DNA of 64,000 nt from Anabaena azotica FACHB-119 (GCF_014697625.1 NZ_JACJSG010000007.1:62001-126000); one strand, 5' to 3'; shown: positions 8,584 through 18,640, counted from the first letter of the stretch. Notes: generated by a model not told the origin, from the letters alone. Numbers and translations: made by a program.

Positions 8584-9288
8584 TTAAGCTTTTATTTTTA
8601 CCTTGCTCTTCTTAGCCAAGTTGTTTGTGAAGAACGCACCTATTCCTAGAGCAACAAGTGCGCCTGTGGTTGCAGGTTCTGGTATATCTGGGCCTACTCC
8701 AACATTTACAGCAGACAGAGTAAAGGAGAAACTACCATTAACACCAGTCCCACTGATTTGATTTGCTGTTAAAACTCCTTCGCTGATGAGTTCGCGATTA
8801 TTGTTGAATATTGATCCGCGTAATTCAGGGAATGTGTATCCGACAAGATTCTCATCAGCAGAAGTTGTAAAGTTTCTACTAGCAGAGGTAGGATTATCAA
8901 CCACGAAGGTTGAACCATCATTAAAACTAATGAATGGATTGGAAAATGTAGCTGAATAGGATGTTAATGTTGTCCCTGAAACCTCAACTCCGGTTCCTGG
9001 GCTGTCTAGATTGATGGTAGATATTGAGTTAGCAGTCAAACCAGACAACTCACCACTGGACGATACAGTTGTAAAAGGCCCATTGAATGAAATAGAGTCA
9101 TTCTCAGGTGATTCATCAGTAAGGTTACTGATATTAGCCTCACCAGTAATATTGATTGAACCAAGTGTTGCAGCCTGAGCAGAGGAGATGCTAGAGGAAA
9201 TAGCTAAAGCAGAGCCTAAAGCTAATGTGCTGCTTGCTAATGCTACTCCGCGACCCAAGTTCTTGAAATTTATCATTTTGTTCACCAT
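8584..9288 (-). CDS. PEP-CTERM sorting domain protein
   Basis: A 234-residue exported protein. An N-terminal signal peptide runs to about residue 40 (ALASSTLALGSALAISSSISSAQA, with AQA as the likely cleavage motif). The body is a Ser/Thr/Asn-rich beta-type region without Cys. The C-terminus has the sorting signal PDIPEPATTGALVALGIGAFFTNN followed by a basic tail KKSKVKIKA. That is the PEP-CTERM tripartite signal: PEP motif, membrane helix, positive residues. Such proteins are processed by an exosortase, linked in other bacteria to exopolysaccharide. No exosortase gene is in this window. The start ATG at 9288 is followed by another at 9276. The specific function is unknown. Confidence 0.88.
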   Translation of the reverse strand: MVNKMINFKNLGRGVALASSTLALGSALAISSSISSAQAATLGSINITGEANISNLTDESPENDSISFNGPFTTVSSSGELSGLTANSISTINLDSPGTGVEVSGTTLTSYSATFSNPFISFNDGSTFVVDNPTSASRNFTTSADENLVGYTFPELRGSIFNNNRELISEGVLTANQISGTGVNGSFSFTLSAVNVGVGPDIPEPATTGALVALGIGAFFTNNLAKKSKVKIKA

Positions 9289-10162
9289 GTAGGTAGTTTC
9301 CGACTCTCTAATTTCAAGATGATTCCAAATTGGGTAAGTACAAACCCTGTTAATTAACTATAGGCATCAGTAACATAATTTTTATATGTCCACGGAATAA
9401 TATTCTTAACTAAGTATAAGAAAACGAAGTTAAGTTAATGCCTATAGATTTATAGATGTACTTTACTTAACCAGTATCATTACACATTAATCTTATGTTG
9501 TTATTGAGTTTTCCATAAAGAAACTACTAAGTTTAAATGAATTAATTAAGTATTCTTTAAACTGAAAAATATTTAAGACATTGTTTTATATATCTTTAGA
9601 TAGATGTTATTAAAATTTATTTAATTAGCTGAATTATATCATAGACAATCAATGTAAATAGCATAATTTTTATATGCGCTTAAATATTATTTAGAGTTAC
9701 CTTGATTACCGTAAAATGCTTGCTATACAATGATTTTGCTGTTCAAATTTATATGAAAATACAGAAAAAACTGCTCCAATACATTTGTAGAATTTGAGTT
9801 TAATTAAACGTTGTATACAATTTAAAAAAATATGTTTCTATAACCTTTGATAGATGATTTAAGGATTGAGAAAAAGTATTATATGTAAAATAAAAAACAA
9901 AATTAAATATATATAGTCAAATTATTTGCTAATTTATTTATAAGATTATTTAAATTGCTTTTCTTGAAATGAGGCAGTAACTATAGTCTCAGGCAGACTT
10001 TTACAAGTAAGGTCACTGCTTCGTAATCATTCATGTTTAGCATTTTTACAAGCTCGTTTACCCGTAGGCGTTATATGTAATATTTTTAACTGGTTGCTAG
10101 ATATTAACAAACTCTTCTCTTCATCAAAGCCAAAATCCTGACAAAAGTATATTTTTTTACTA
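9289..10162. other. AT-rich gap without recognisable genes
   Basis: This stretch upstream of the PEP-CTERM gene is very AT-rich and has no frame with coding character, no tRNA-like structure and no recognised repeat family. It presumably carries the PEP-CTERM gene promoter at its left end. Confidence 0.5.
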
Positions 10163-10198
10163 AAACTCGTTCCTAGTCTGAAGATCAGGAACGAGTTT
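10163..10198. terminator. Perfect 12-bp hairpin downstream of the calpain gene
   Basis: AAACTCGTTCCT and AGGAACGAGTTT form a perfect 12-bp stem with a 12-base loop. It lies about 170 bp past the stop of the minus-strand calpain-like gene and could end its transcript. A strong U-run is missing, so this is a moderate call. Confidence 0.45.
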
Positions 10199-10242
10199 GA
10201 ATGTGCAAAGGTTTGAGAAGTTGTGTACAGTTGCGTTAATTC

Positions 10243-10346
10243 ATATCTTGCATCTTCTCAATAAGCTGGTGGTGGGTATTGCCCACCCTACGAAATAATC
10301 AGCTTTTGGGGCTGTTATTTTGTCAATAAGAAAGTGGTGCAAGATT
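10243..10346. repeat. MITE-like repeat, family 1, second copy
   Basis: It begins ATATCTTGCATC, ends GGTGCAAGATTT and includes the GGGTATTGCCCACC core. It has about the same length as the copy at 2674-2778 and ends 19 bp from the stop of the calpain-like gene. Confidence 0.7.
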
Positions 10347-10364
10347 TGCGTCAAGGTACTTCTA

Positions 10365-12140
10365 CTAGGAGATGCTAACCCCTACATTGAAAGAATTGAT
10401 AAACTCTTGATAAGATAGGTCAATAAACCCATCATTAGCGCCACTTTTAGCTTTGCCGTCTACTCCCCAAGGGTTGCGGACTATGACACGTTGCTGGCCA
10501 TTACTACTTGTATAAGCATTTGTCACTGAATAGGCATGGGAACCTACAATATACGAAGTGTCTTTGCCTGTTCTCGAAGTAACTATAGCCTTACCAGCTT
10601 TTAAAGAAGTTTCCAGGGTCGAGAAACTGATCTTCTTGATACTATAGTTAGTAGTCTGCCGTCCTGTCACAAAGCTAAGAGCAGAAGCAACAGTTCCTCC
10701 ATTACCAATTAAGTCATAACCTGGACTACCATCTCTCCATTCGCGCCATTGAGCATAAGCTTTTTCTACTAACGCTACCCAAATAACGCCATTATTTGTT
10801 TGAGCAGATATACTCGTGGGGATACGACGATCTACTGTTACATATTGTGCTTCACCAGGGGCATAATATGTACCTGAGTAAAAGCGCACGGTATAAGTAT
10901 CGTCGCCATTATCTATAATCATGCTATCAATCACAGAACTAGAAGCATTACCTGCATCATCAGACTGACGGCTAAAGGTAGAACCCAGAGCAGCTAAGAA
11001 TGTACAATTATTTAGCCTTCCTTGGTCAATATCACTAATTCGCGCTTTGTTGCTACTACCAAATAGATTACCCTTGGCTTCAGTGTAAGTAATCTGTTTG
11101 CCATTGTACTCAGATGTTGGTGCTACAGTTCCTAAGAACCAGCGACCGACTAAATTAGACTCGAAATTATTCGCACTCATACCTACAGAAGCCCCATTAG
11201 CAACCTGTGTCGAGAGCCATTTAACATGATCTTCTATCTTAAAAGGGGTGCTACTAGTTACTAATGCTCTCATGTCTTGTACTTCATTAGCATCAATCGC
11301 CGAATTATCTTGAGCATCTCGGAAAATATCCAACATATCCTGACGGCTTAATTTACCATCAGATGCTAAACTACGTGCCAGTTTGATAATTTTTTGGTCG
11401 CTTAAATTTTGACTAAACCAATCTGGAGATGTATCTGCCTTTGTTACTGTAAATGTGCGGCTGACTGTATTGCTACTAGCGCCGCTCTCGTCGTAAGCTT
11501 TCCCTTCCAGAGTATATTTACCAGCCTCTAGATTCAAGCTTTTGAGGGATAAGCTGTAACTGAAACTGGCATGATTTTTATTGCTACTATCCGCAGTAAA
11601 TACATTAGCATCAGCGACATCAATATAGTTTCCGTCGGGTTTTTTAATGCGAAAATCGACTTTCAGAAGGTCATCAGTACCATTGTTATCTGATATTGAG
11701 GCACTATTGATAGCAAGGGTGTCTGTTGCTTTTAGGGTGTCTTTATTGAGTTGAAAATCTAGTGAAGAGGGTGAAAAATTTTGAAAAAATTTCAGATTGT
11801 ATTGACTGTCTCCACTTTTTGAATAGACTCTGATAAAGTAATTTCCAGCGTTTAGAGTTTCCACGATTGATTCACTAGCATTGCCGCTTTTAGTAGAACT
11901 AGCAATCACATCACCATTATCAAAGGAACTATTACCGTTGTTATCTTTAATTAGTTGTAAGTCTGCATTAGCGCTTAACCCATCAACGACGATATTCAGA
12001 CTACTACGAGAACTGAGACTAAAACGATAAAAATCTTCACTATCTGAAGCACCTATCCAATCAGAAAAAGTCTGAATTTTAGAATCGAAAGTTAAATTCT
12101 TACTTTTACTGAATGTATTACCTGCATTATCAACAGCCAT
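10365..12140 (-). CDS. Calpain-like (C2 family) cysteine protease with PPC domain
   Basis: A 591-residue protein. Residues about 10-120 form a PPC domain (DWIGASDSEDFYRFSLSSRSSLNIVVDG ... ASESIVETLNAGNYFIRVY). Residues 125-235 look like an Ig/CARDB-type beta domain ending in VSRTFTVTKA. After a helical, Ca-loop-like section (DGKLSRQDMLDIFRDAQDNSAIDANE) comes a calpain catalytic domain with an intact triad: C379 in QGRLNNCTFLA, H535 in GSHAYSV and N556 in RNPWG. Calpains are calcium-dependent thiol proteases. No signal peptide is visible, so export, if any, is not by Sec. A good SD (AAGGAG) precedes the ATG. The substrate is unknown. Bacterial calpains are patchily distributed. Confidence 0.88.
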   Translation of the reverse strand: MAVDNAGNTFSKSKNLTFDSKIQTFSDWIGASDSEDFYRFSLSSRSSLNIVVDGLSANADLQLIKDNNGNSSFDNGDVIASSTKSGNASESIVETLNAGNYFIRVYSKSGDSQYNLKFFQNFSPSSLDFQLNKDTLKATDTLAINSASISDNNGTDDLLKVDFRIKKPDGNYIDVADANVFTADSSNKNHASFSYSLSLKSLNLEAGKYTLEGKAYDESGASSNTVSRTFTVTKADTSPDWFSQNLSDQKIIKLARSLASDGKLSRQDMLDIFRDAQDNSAIDANEVQDMRALVTSSTPFKIEDHVKWLSTQVANGASVGMSANNFESNLVGRWFLGTVAPTSEYNGKQITYTEAKGNLFGSSNKARISDIDQGRLNNCTFLAALGSTFSRQSDDAGNASSSVIDSMIIDNGDDTYTVRFYSGTYYAPGEAQYVTVDRRIPTSISAQTNNGVIWVALVEKAYAQWREWRDGSPGYDLIGNGGTVASALSFVTGRQTTNYSIKKISFSTLETSLKAGKAIVTSRTGKDTSYIVGSHAYSVTNAYTSSNGQQRVIVRNPWGVDGKAKSGANDGFIDLSYQEFINSFNVGVSIS

Positions 12141-12930
12141 AAATCTCCTTACTGAATCTCAGCCAAATCTTTTGACAAATGACACACTTTAAGTTTGTGA
12201 ACCCAGTTCAAACATAAAGGCATTGTGAAATCTGTTTAATGTTGCCTTTAAGCTTGTTAATCATCTAGGGTAGAAATACGCAACAATAGGGAATTTGAGT
12301 ATAACTACCTATTCGGAAGATAAGTATACAGCTAAATCAGCATATTATGCTCAAATCAGCAAATATTACTGAAGGAATGGCAAGGATAGAGGACAGGGAA
12401 GAAGAGGCAGGGAATAGCCTTGAGAGCTTTGTATTATCGAGGTTTTATGATTAAGTTATGTTCTCATCTCTCTGGCAATGTCTATATAATTTCACGGAAT
12501 TTATAATACATATATATATAGATATAGGCGCACATTTGTGCATTCCTATAAATCATGGATATGTTGTAAATACAGGACTTACGCATCAAAGTTTGCTGTT
12601 AAGACTGAGTGTCAGGGTGTAAAGGTTTTGAACACATCCATACTCTTGATTTTTTGTTTTCATAGGTAAGTACTAAAATAGTCCAAATTCAAAACAATCA
12701 ACCTAAAAATAGGGCGGGCAAGATGCCCACCCCACAAGAGTTTTATCTAAATACTAATTCAAAAAATCTTGGCAACACATCGATGATCTGTAAGGGCGCA
12801 CAGCTGTGCGCCCCTACTTTTTTCAAATTGGGATAATATGAATTCTCTCAAAGAGTCGTTTTGGATTATTCGGAGGATGCACAGTAATTAAGCGCAATTC
12901 CTCCTCACACCGAATCTTGATTCTATTTGA
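12141..12930. other. Repeat-bearing gap between protease genes
   Basis: No gene is visible in about 790 bp. Contents include an AT stretch near 12508-12530, an AGGACTTACGC repeat end near 12574, a GGGCGGGCAAGATGCCCACC tract near 12713 and a perfect 20-bp palindrome at 12794-12813 (GGGCGCACAG and its inverse). The palindrome is a short repeat type seen again, incompletely, near 39388. Confidence 0.55.
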
Positions 12931-15900
12931 CTAATTCCCTTGCAATGGGGCGTTTAAGGCTTTATCAATCCGATCGCTAGCTTCCAGTAAGTGGGCTTTG
13001 GTATAGTCATCGTTGGTATTGACTGACTTGAGTTTTTCATTCAATTGTTTCAGTTTATACCAAGCTAATGAACGGGCATCTTCGGGAACGTATTCCTTTC
13101 TTAATACCATAGCAATCAACAAATCTAAATATTCCCTTTGCAAGCCGCGCCGCAGGCTGGTAATTTTTACCCCCCCGGCTTTTGGTTTGAGGACTTCTGT
13201 CCAAATGCCATTTTGTAAGGTATCAAAAAGCTCAGGCAGGGTTAGTGATTTCTCTGGAGGAGATTTGAGTTCAATGTCCTTGATGCGAGTGAGGCGATCG
13301 CCTGATAACAATTCTCGCAAAACTGATCCCTGCAATAATAATATTAAGTCATGCACGGGATAATCTAAACGCCCAACAAGGGGACGACTACCCCAATGAT
13401 ACCAACGAGAAGGTGCTAATTTATTCAGCAGTTCGGGAGAAAAATTCAGGGCATCCTCAGCAAAGATATACTTTTGTAAAGTGCTGAGTGCTTGCCTTTG
13501 TTGTTCTACAGGTACGGGTTCAAAAGGTAAGCGATGGCGACTGGCAGATGGGTTTTCCTTGGCGCGTAGGCGATAGAAAGATTGCCCACCGATGTATTTT
13601 GTAGTGTAGAAGATATTTTGGAAGTAGTTATTCAGAACAGAGCTAAAGCGATCGCTTAAATCACTATAACTTTCTCCGGGCATGGGGAAACGTTTATTCA
13701 GATTTGCCCACATTAACCGCGAATTATCCAACTGCCACTGGGAGTAAACTAAGACGTTACTACTATGATCCCAAGCATCGGCGGTAGGGTCGAGGTCATA
13801 CATATCTTCATCGGGGGAGTAACTTAACTCTGGGTTGTCAGATTTGCTAGCAATATCTTGTAAAATAGGCTTTTCTGCTATGGGTGTCTTGGCGTTGGTT
13901 TGGGTATAACCATATTCAATTGCCCATTCATCATAAACCCCGACCATACTGGGAAAGTAATCTGCCTGCTTTGCACCTTTGGGGGCAATATTTGGGGGAA
14001 CATAATCCATCACCGAACTTGTCAAACCTTTGGTACGGATGATTTGTTCATTGTTCATTTCTTCTGGTGATAGCAGATTACTACCCCGGAAGTTGTGACG
14101 CAAACCCAGGGTATGTCCCACTTCATGGGCTATGATCAGACGCAAATATTGATTGATATATTGTTGTATTTCTTCTTGAGTAGGTGGGGTGTTTTGCAGC
14201 AGTGACATGGACATCGCCCCAAAAGTAAATTGATTGGCGGCTTCCATGCCGTAGCATAAATCATAATCACCTGCTAACTTAGATAGGCGTTGTAAAAAGC
14301 TTTTGGGGTTGTTAGGTTCTTGCTGATTGTTGTTTTTCGGTGCGAAACTATTACTACACAGTCCGCGATTTCGCACTAGTTCTGATATGGAACTACGGGA
14401 GTGAGTTTGAGTTGGTTGGACGAGAGTGCCATATTTACTCTTGAGTAAGCGGACAAGGCTAGCATCAACTAAGATGTCTGCATCTAAAATTTCCCCAGTT
14501 AAAGGATTAACGCGAGATGGCCCCATCGCAAAATAACCATCAACGGTGTTGATCCAGCGAATTGTATTGTAACGGATATCGGCAGGGTCCCATGTGGCAT
14601 TGTCTGGCATTTGCTTGACTTCGATCGCATCCTTAAATCCAGCTTTGAGGAAGGCTTTGTTCCACATCAGTACCCCTTCTTTGATGGATTCGCGGTACTG
14701 TAGGGGTACGGCGTTATCAATCCAAAAGACTATAGGTTTTTTGGGGCGGGATATGGGTGAGTCTGGGTCTTTCTTTTCTAAATGCCAACGATTAATGTAG
14801 CGCATGAAGGGATCGTTGCGATCGTCTTTGGATAAATCTTGGTAGGCGGTGATAAAGTAACCCACCCGTTCATCTGCTAAACGCGGTAGATAATTATTTT
14901 CTGGTAGTTGGGAGAGACTGTAGTGAACCCGCAAAGTAAAGCCGCGACTGTCTGGTACAGTGGCGAAATACGGCATTTCATCGCCTTTAGTATTGCCAGC
15001 ACCACCAGTAAAGTTTAATATTGACTCAATTTCTAAGTTTTCGGGGAAGGCTTTGGCATTCCCAAAGCGGGACTGGTCTGTGTTAGTGGTCATCCCGGTA
15101 AATAAGGATAACCCAGCTAGGTCAGATAGGAGGATGTCACCCAAGTCAATTAGCAGGGTTTTTCTTTGCGGATGAATGCTTTTGATGTTCACCGAGTAGA
15201 GAACGGAATCACTAAACGACCGGGCGAGCGATCGCGCTTGTGGATCACCTTCTCTTGTGCGAAAATTCACGTTACGCACCACAAAAGATAGTTTTTTATC
15301 TACTCTTTGAAAGTAGAATAAAAAGTCTTGTAAAGGTAAACCACTATAAATCCCTTGTTCACCGATCCCAGATTCTAATGTGGCGGTAGCTAAGTAATTC
15401 TTATTCAGTTGTTCTGGTTTAATCTCTAGATATATTTTATTTTTTTCTTTATTACGATATAAAGTAAATAAACCAGGCAATTTTTCTGTATCTTTCACTA
15501 CCTCATCAAAAGATTCTAACTCATCTTTTTTTTCTGGCTTAGATTGTGTTTCAGGTTTCTTTTCTGGTTTATCTGTAGATTTGCCAACCTTTAAATATGG
15601 TTGTTGCGCCGCCTTCTTTATGTCATCAACTACCCAAATGAAGGGTTGATCTTTCACCTGTTGATTTTGGTTAATCACCCACACTTGTGCCGGCTTTTGT
15701 CGCCAAGGTTTAGCTACTTGCTTGATAGTAGTTTGGTTTGAGGTGTAGGGGTGTTGAATTTTTCTGGATTTTTGAGAAGCTGTTACATCTATACTTTGGT
15801 CAGCCTGAGAACTTTTGTTCTGACTTTTCACGTTATGTGGAAAAGCTAACGTTAGACCTAACCCCCCAACCCCCTTCCCTTGTAGGGAAGGGGGAGAAAT

Positions 15901-16068
15901 TAAAGCCTCTCTCCTTGTAGGAGAGAGGTTTGGAGAGAGGTCTTCCATATCTTGTGAAAAGTCAGAACTTTTATTAACTGTATTTCCAGACGATAACTTG
16001 GCGTTAGCTGTGGCGATGCCGAAAAACAATCCATGTAACAAAATTATATAAAAGGTAAGTTTTTTCAT
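12931..16068 (-). CDS. Zinc-dependent metalloprotease (DUF5117/DUF4953 type)
   Basis: A large exported protein of 1045 residues. A signal peptide covers about residues 1-23 (LTFYIILLHGLFFGIATANA). A charged KPEKKPETQSKPEKKDE spacer precedes a beta-rich region (FTLYRNKEKNKIYLEIKPEQLNKNYL), as in DUF5117. The catalytic domain has HEVGHTLGLRH with zinc ligands H648, H652 and H658 and catalytic E649, followed by NFRGS and SVMDY, a metzincin-like pattern. The activity should be hydrolysis of peptides outside the cytoplasm. Residues about 35-86 are not ancestral: they are encoded by an in-frame 156-bp repeat insertion, and the frame stays open through it. The ATG is at 16068. Substrates are unknown. 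Confidence 0.87.
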   Translation of the reverse strand: MKKLTFYIILLHGLFFGIATANAKLSSGNTVNKSSDFSQDMEDLSPNLSPTRREALISPPSLQGKGVGGLGLTLAFPHNVKSQNKSSQADQSIDVTASQKSRKIQHPYTSNQTTIKQVAKPWRQKPAQVWVINQNQQVKDQPFIWVVDDIKKAAQQPYLKVGKSTDKPEKKPETQSKPEKKDELESFDEVVKDTEKLPGLFTLYRNKEKNKIYLEIKPEQLNKNYLATATLESGIGEQGIYSGLPLQDFLFYFQRVDKKLSFVVRNVNFRTREGDPQARSLARSFSDSVLYSVNIKSIHPQRKTLLIDLGDILLSDLAGLSLFTGMTTNTDQSRFGNAKAFPENLEIESILNFTGGAGNTKGDEMPYFATVPDSRGFTLRVHYSLSQLPENNYLPRLADERVGYFITAYQDLSKDDRNDPFMRYINRWHLEKKDPDSPISRPKKPIVFWIDNAVPLQYRESIKEGVLMWNKAFLKAGFKDAIEVKQMPDNATWDPADIRYNTIRWINTVDGYFAMGPSRVNPLTGEILDADILVDASLVRLLKSKYGTLVQPTQTHSRSSISELVRNRGLCSNSFAPKNNNQQEPNNPKSFLQRLSKLAGDYDLCYGMEAANQFTFGAMSMSLLQNTPPTQEEIQQYINQYLRLIIAHEVGHTLGLRHNFRGSNLLSPEEMNNEQIIRTKGLTSSVMDYVPPNIAPKGAKQADYFPSMVGVYDEWAIEYGYTQTNAKTPIAEKPILQDIASKSDNPELSYSPDEDMYDLDPTADAWDHSSNVLVYSQWQLDNSRLMWANLNKRFPMPGESYSDLSDRFSSVLNNYFQNIFYTTKYIGGQSFYRLRAKENPSASRHRLPFEPVPVEQQRQALSTLQKYIFAEDALNFSPELLNKLAPSRWYHWGSRPLVGRLDYPVHDLILLLQGSVLRELLSGDRLTRIKDIELKSPPEKSLTLPELFDTLQNGIWTEVLKPKAGGVKITSLRRGLQREYLDLLIAMVLRKEYVPEDARSLAWYKLKQLNEKLKSVNTNDDYTKAHLLEASDRIDKALNAPLQGN
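15810..15975. repeat. MITE-like repeat, family 5, inserted in frame in a gene
   Basis: The element (15820-15965, 146 bp) has ends CTGACTTTTCAC and GTGAAAAGTCAG and inner CTCTCC/GGAGAG hairpins. It is flanked by AACTTTTGTT (15810-15819) and AACTTTTATT (15966-15975), a 10-bp target duplication with one mismatch. 146 plus 10 gives 156 bp, exactly 52 codons. A copy of the same 146-bp length lies at 36857-37002. Confidence 0.88.
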
Positions 16069-16113
16069 TTAGGCTATTCCTGATAGTTACCCATAACCGA
16101 TTTTTAATTTTTC

Positions 16114-16237
16114 AGGACTTACGTAACTAGCACTTGGGGTAGGGTGCGTCAGATGTGGAAAATTTCTTAATTTGTCCGAAATTATTGGGGCTGACGCACC
16201 CTATAGTTAGTTTGATTCTGACACTTGCGTAAGTCCT
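16114..16237. repeat. MITE-like repeat, family 4 (AGGACTTACG ends)
   Basis: 124 bp with ends AGGACTTACGTAA and TTGCGTAAGTCCT and an inner inverted repeat TAGGGTGCGTCAG/CTGACGCACCCTA. A second, left-truncated copy lies at 50477-50567. The rest of the 16069-16614 gap is AT-rich and without recognisable features. Confidence 0.8.
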
Positions 16238-16614
16238 ATTTTTATAGCGATAAAAATACTCAAAACTTACTGATAGCAGGCATTCAAGCTCTCAGTTCAT
16301 GATTATGAGCATTTTCGTGCTGTTTTGTTGTAGTATTTTTTCTAATAAGTAGGGTGATTAGTCATTGCTCATTTGTAAGAATTTTAGGTATATTTACCTT
16401 TTGTAATCTAGTTTGGTTTATTTTTGTTTACTTAACTTCATCAACTAAGTTTGTTCTATAGAAAATATCTTTGCTTCCTTATGTCAAGTGTTGTCGATGT
16501 AATTACCAACGAAATAGTTGGATTTATTTTATACTATCAAGTTATTTACTAACAGCATTTAAACATTGATTTTTGTATTTATGGATAACCAATTTATTAT
16601 TAACGGATAGAAAA

Positions 16615-18270
16615 ATGTCACAGTTACCTCAAGTTTGGCGACTCCTACAAAATTATGTGCGGGGAACAAGGTCAGCAGATAGACCTACCACAAAGTATGT
16701 CGGTAATCCCTCAGTTTTACCTCTGGGAAAACACGCTCAAAAATTAAATAGAAATGTAAATTTTTCTCAAGTAAATTTACAGAGGGAAATTTTAAGTAAA
16801 AAATTACGAATAAGTTTAGAGAACTGGACAAGAGAAGATAGTAATGGGGGATTTGTGATTAGCGATCGCCAACTCCATGAAGAAATATATAATTTACTCG
16901 GTGATAGTGCATTAACAATAGAAGTAGTGGAAAAAGCCATAGAATTGCTAGTGGCAGAAAAGCAATTACGACCATTGCCGCTATTTGTGCGTCTAGAAGA
17001 CTTTTATCAACGGTGGTGTCGGGGACAATTTATTGATGCGCCACCAAACGAGAACTTACCTCAGAGAAAATTACTCGAAATCTTAGCACAAAATCAGGCT
17101 ATTGGACTAAGGCAGATTGATATTTTCGCCGGACTTAACATCCTGATTTTACTCCTAGAATTACACCGCCACCCCCAAGAGCAAAACGAACAAGGGCAAA
17201 AAATCAACTTTTATCCCTCATCCGCACCAGATACAGATAGCTTTTTCACCTCCCAACTACTGCGGATAATTAATTATAGTGATGCCATTGAAATTGGCAA
17301 CTTTAGTAATATAGTTGGCGAATTTCTCCGGGGGGGAAACTTTCGCCGCGCCTACTTTGGCAACGCCAACCTCACAGGAGTCAACTTCAGTGGTGCAGAC
17401 CTAAGCGGCGCATACCTTGGCGATGCCAACCTCACAGGCGCGAACTTGCAAAACGCCAACCTCACAGGCGCAAACCTGGGTGATGCCAACCTCAGCAGTG
17501 CCAACTTCACAGATGCCAACCTAAGCGGTGCTGACCTCACAAGTGCCAACCTCACAGGTGCAACCCTCAACCGCGCCGACCTCAACCGCGCCGACCTCAG
17601 CCGCGCCGACCTCAGAGATACCGAACTTTGCCGCGCCAACCTCAGCAACGCCATCCTCTTTGGTGCAAACCTCAGCGATGCCATCCTCAACCACGTTGAC
17701 CTCAGCCGCGCCGACCTTTGTCGTGCCGACTTGAGTGGCGCAGACCTCAGCCACGCCACCCTCAACGGTACAAACCTCAGCGACACCATACTTTTCAGCA
17801 CCAACCTCACCCATACCAACCTCATCGCCGCCGACCTCAGTTATAGCAAACTCAACGGCGCAAAACTCAACCACGCCAAACTCAACGGCGCAATGTTCTT
17901 AGGTGCTGACCTCAGTGGCGTAGACCTAACTGGCGTAGTCCTCAACGATGCCGACTTGAGTGGCGGTATCCTCAACGAAGCCGACCTCACCGACGCAGAC
18001 CTCAGCGATGCCGTCCTCTTGGGTACAGACTTCAGCTTTGCCAACCTCAACAACGCCAACCTGAGCGGTAGTAACCTCAGTGGCGCAATACTCAACGGTG
18101 CAGACCTGACTAGCGCCAACCTTAGCGATGCCATCCTCGATGATACAGATGTCAGTGAAGCCAACTTAGAAGAAATGACCTGGGGAGAACAGCAGCAATG
18201 GGAAGGCGTGCGGGGTTTGGAGACAGCGTTGAATATACCAGAGGCGCTGCGGGAACAGTTGGGAATTTAG
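16615..18270 (+). CDS. Pentapeptide-repeat protein, short paralogue of the next gene
   Basis: A 551-residue protein. The N-terminal 240 residues are helical and include IYNLLGDSALTIEVVEKAIELLV, DFYQRWCRGQFIDAPPNENLPQRKL and IGLRQIDIFAGLNILILLLELHR. These align with residues about 665-810 of the downstream NACHT protein (for example FYSKWCQGKFIDTAEETLPQKKL and QRQVDVYAGLNVMILLLELNR). Residues about 241-519 are more than 50 tandem pentapeptides of the A(D/N)Lxx type, which fold as a right-handed quadrilateral beta-helix. The end EEMTWGEQQQWEGVRGLETALNIPEAL also matches the paralogue. No NTPase is present. The start is the ATG at 16615 (an upstream TTG at 16573 lacks support). Its role may be structural or regulatory partner of the NACHT protein, which is an inference. 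Confidence 0.85.
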   Translation: MSQLPQVWRLLQNYVRGTRSADRPTTKYVGNPSVLPLGKHAQKLNRNVNFSQVNLQREILSKKLRISLENWTREDSNGGFVISDRQLHEEIYNLLGDSALTIEVVEKAIELLVAEKQLRPLPLFVRLEDFYQRWCRGQFIDAPPNENLPQRKLLEILAQNQAIGLRQIDIFAGLNILILLLELHRHPQEQNEQGQKINFYPSSAPDTDSFFTSQLLRIINYSDAIEIGNFSNIVGEFLRGGNFRRAYFGNANLTGVNFSGADLSGAYLGDANLTGANLQNANLTGANLGDANLSSANFTDANLSGADLTSANLTGATLNRADLNRADLSRADLRDTELCRANLSNAILFGANLSDAILNHVDLSRADLCRADLSGADLSHATLNGTNLSDTILFSTNLTHTNLIAADLSYSKLNGAKLNHAKLNGAMFLGADLSGVDLTGVVLNDADLSGGILNEADLTDADLSDAVLLGTDFSFANLNNANLSGSNLSGAILNGADLTSANLSDAILDDTDVSEANLEEMTWGEQQQWEGVRGLETALNIPEALREQLGI

Positions 18271-18305
18271 GGCTGTAAGGAAGAGTAATAACTAAACTTG
18301 AGTTT

Positions 18306-18565
18306 GATAATTTGACCCCTCTCCAAACCTCTCCCCTAAAAGGAGAGAGGCTTTGATTTCTCCCCCTTCCCTGATAATTTGACTCCTCTCCAAACCTCTC
18401 CCCTAAAAGGAGAGAGGCTTTGATTTCTCCCCCTTCCCTGATAATTTGACCCCTCTCCAAACCTCTCCCCTAAAAGGAGAGAGGCTTTGATTTCTCCCCC
18501 TTCCCTAGTAGGGAAGGGGGCTGGGGGGTTAGGTCTGACGTTAGCTGTTCCAGGTGAGATGAAAA
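18306..18565. repeat. Family 5-like repeat with threefold 67-bp tandem duplication
   Basis: GATAATTTGACC(C/T)CTCTCC starts at 18306, 18373 and 18440, a period of 67 bp, each unit holding the CTCTCCAAACC...GGAGAGAGG hairpin. The last unit continues into the AGGGAAGGGGG...TGAAAAGTCAG right half of the family 5 element. It fills most of the gap between the two pentapeptide-repeat genes; I see no gene in it. Confidence 0.85.
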
Positions 18566-18640
18566 GTCAGACTCCCCACTCCCCAATCCCAAAATGCTAC
18601 ACTAAGCTCGAAATAACAGTAATTGCACGGGTGCGGGTGG

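Noticed and set aside
17352..18164. Minus-strand frames across the pentapeptide genes (RSAPLRLA-type units), also at 21031-21591
   Set aside because: Antisense shadows of the regular A(D/N)LSG codon pattern.
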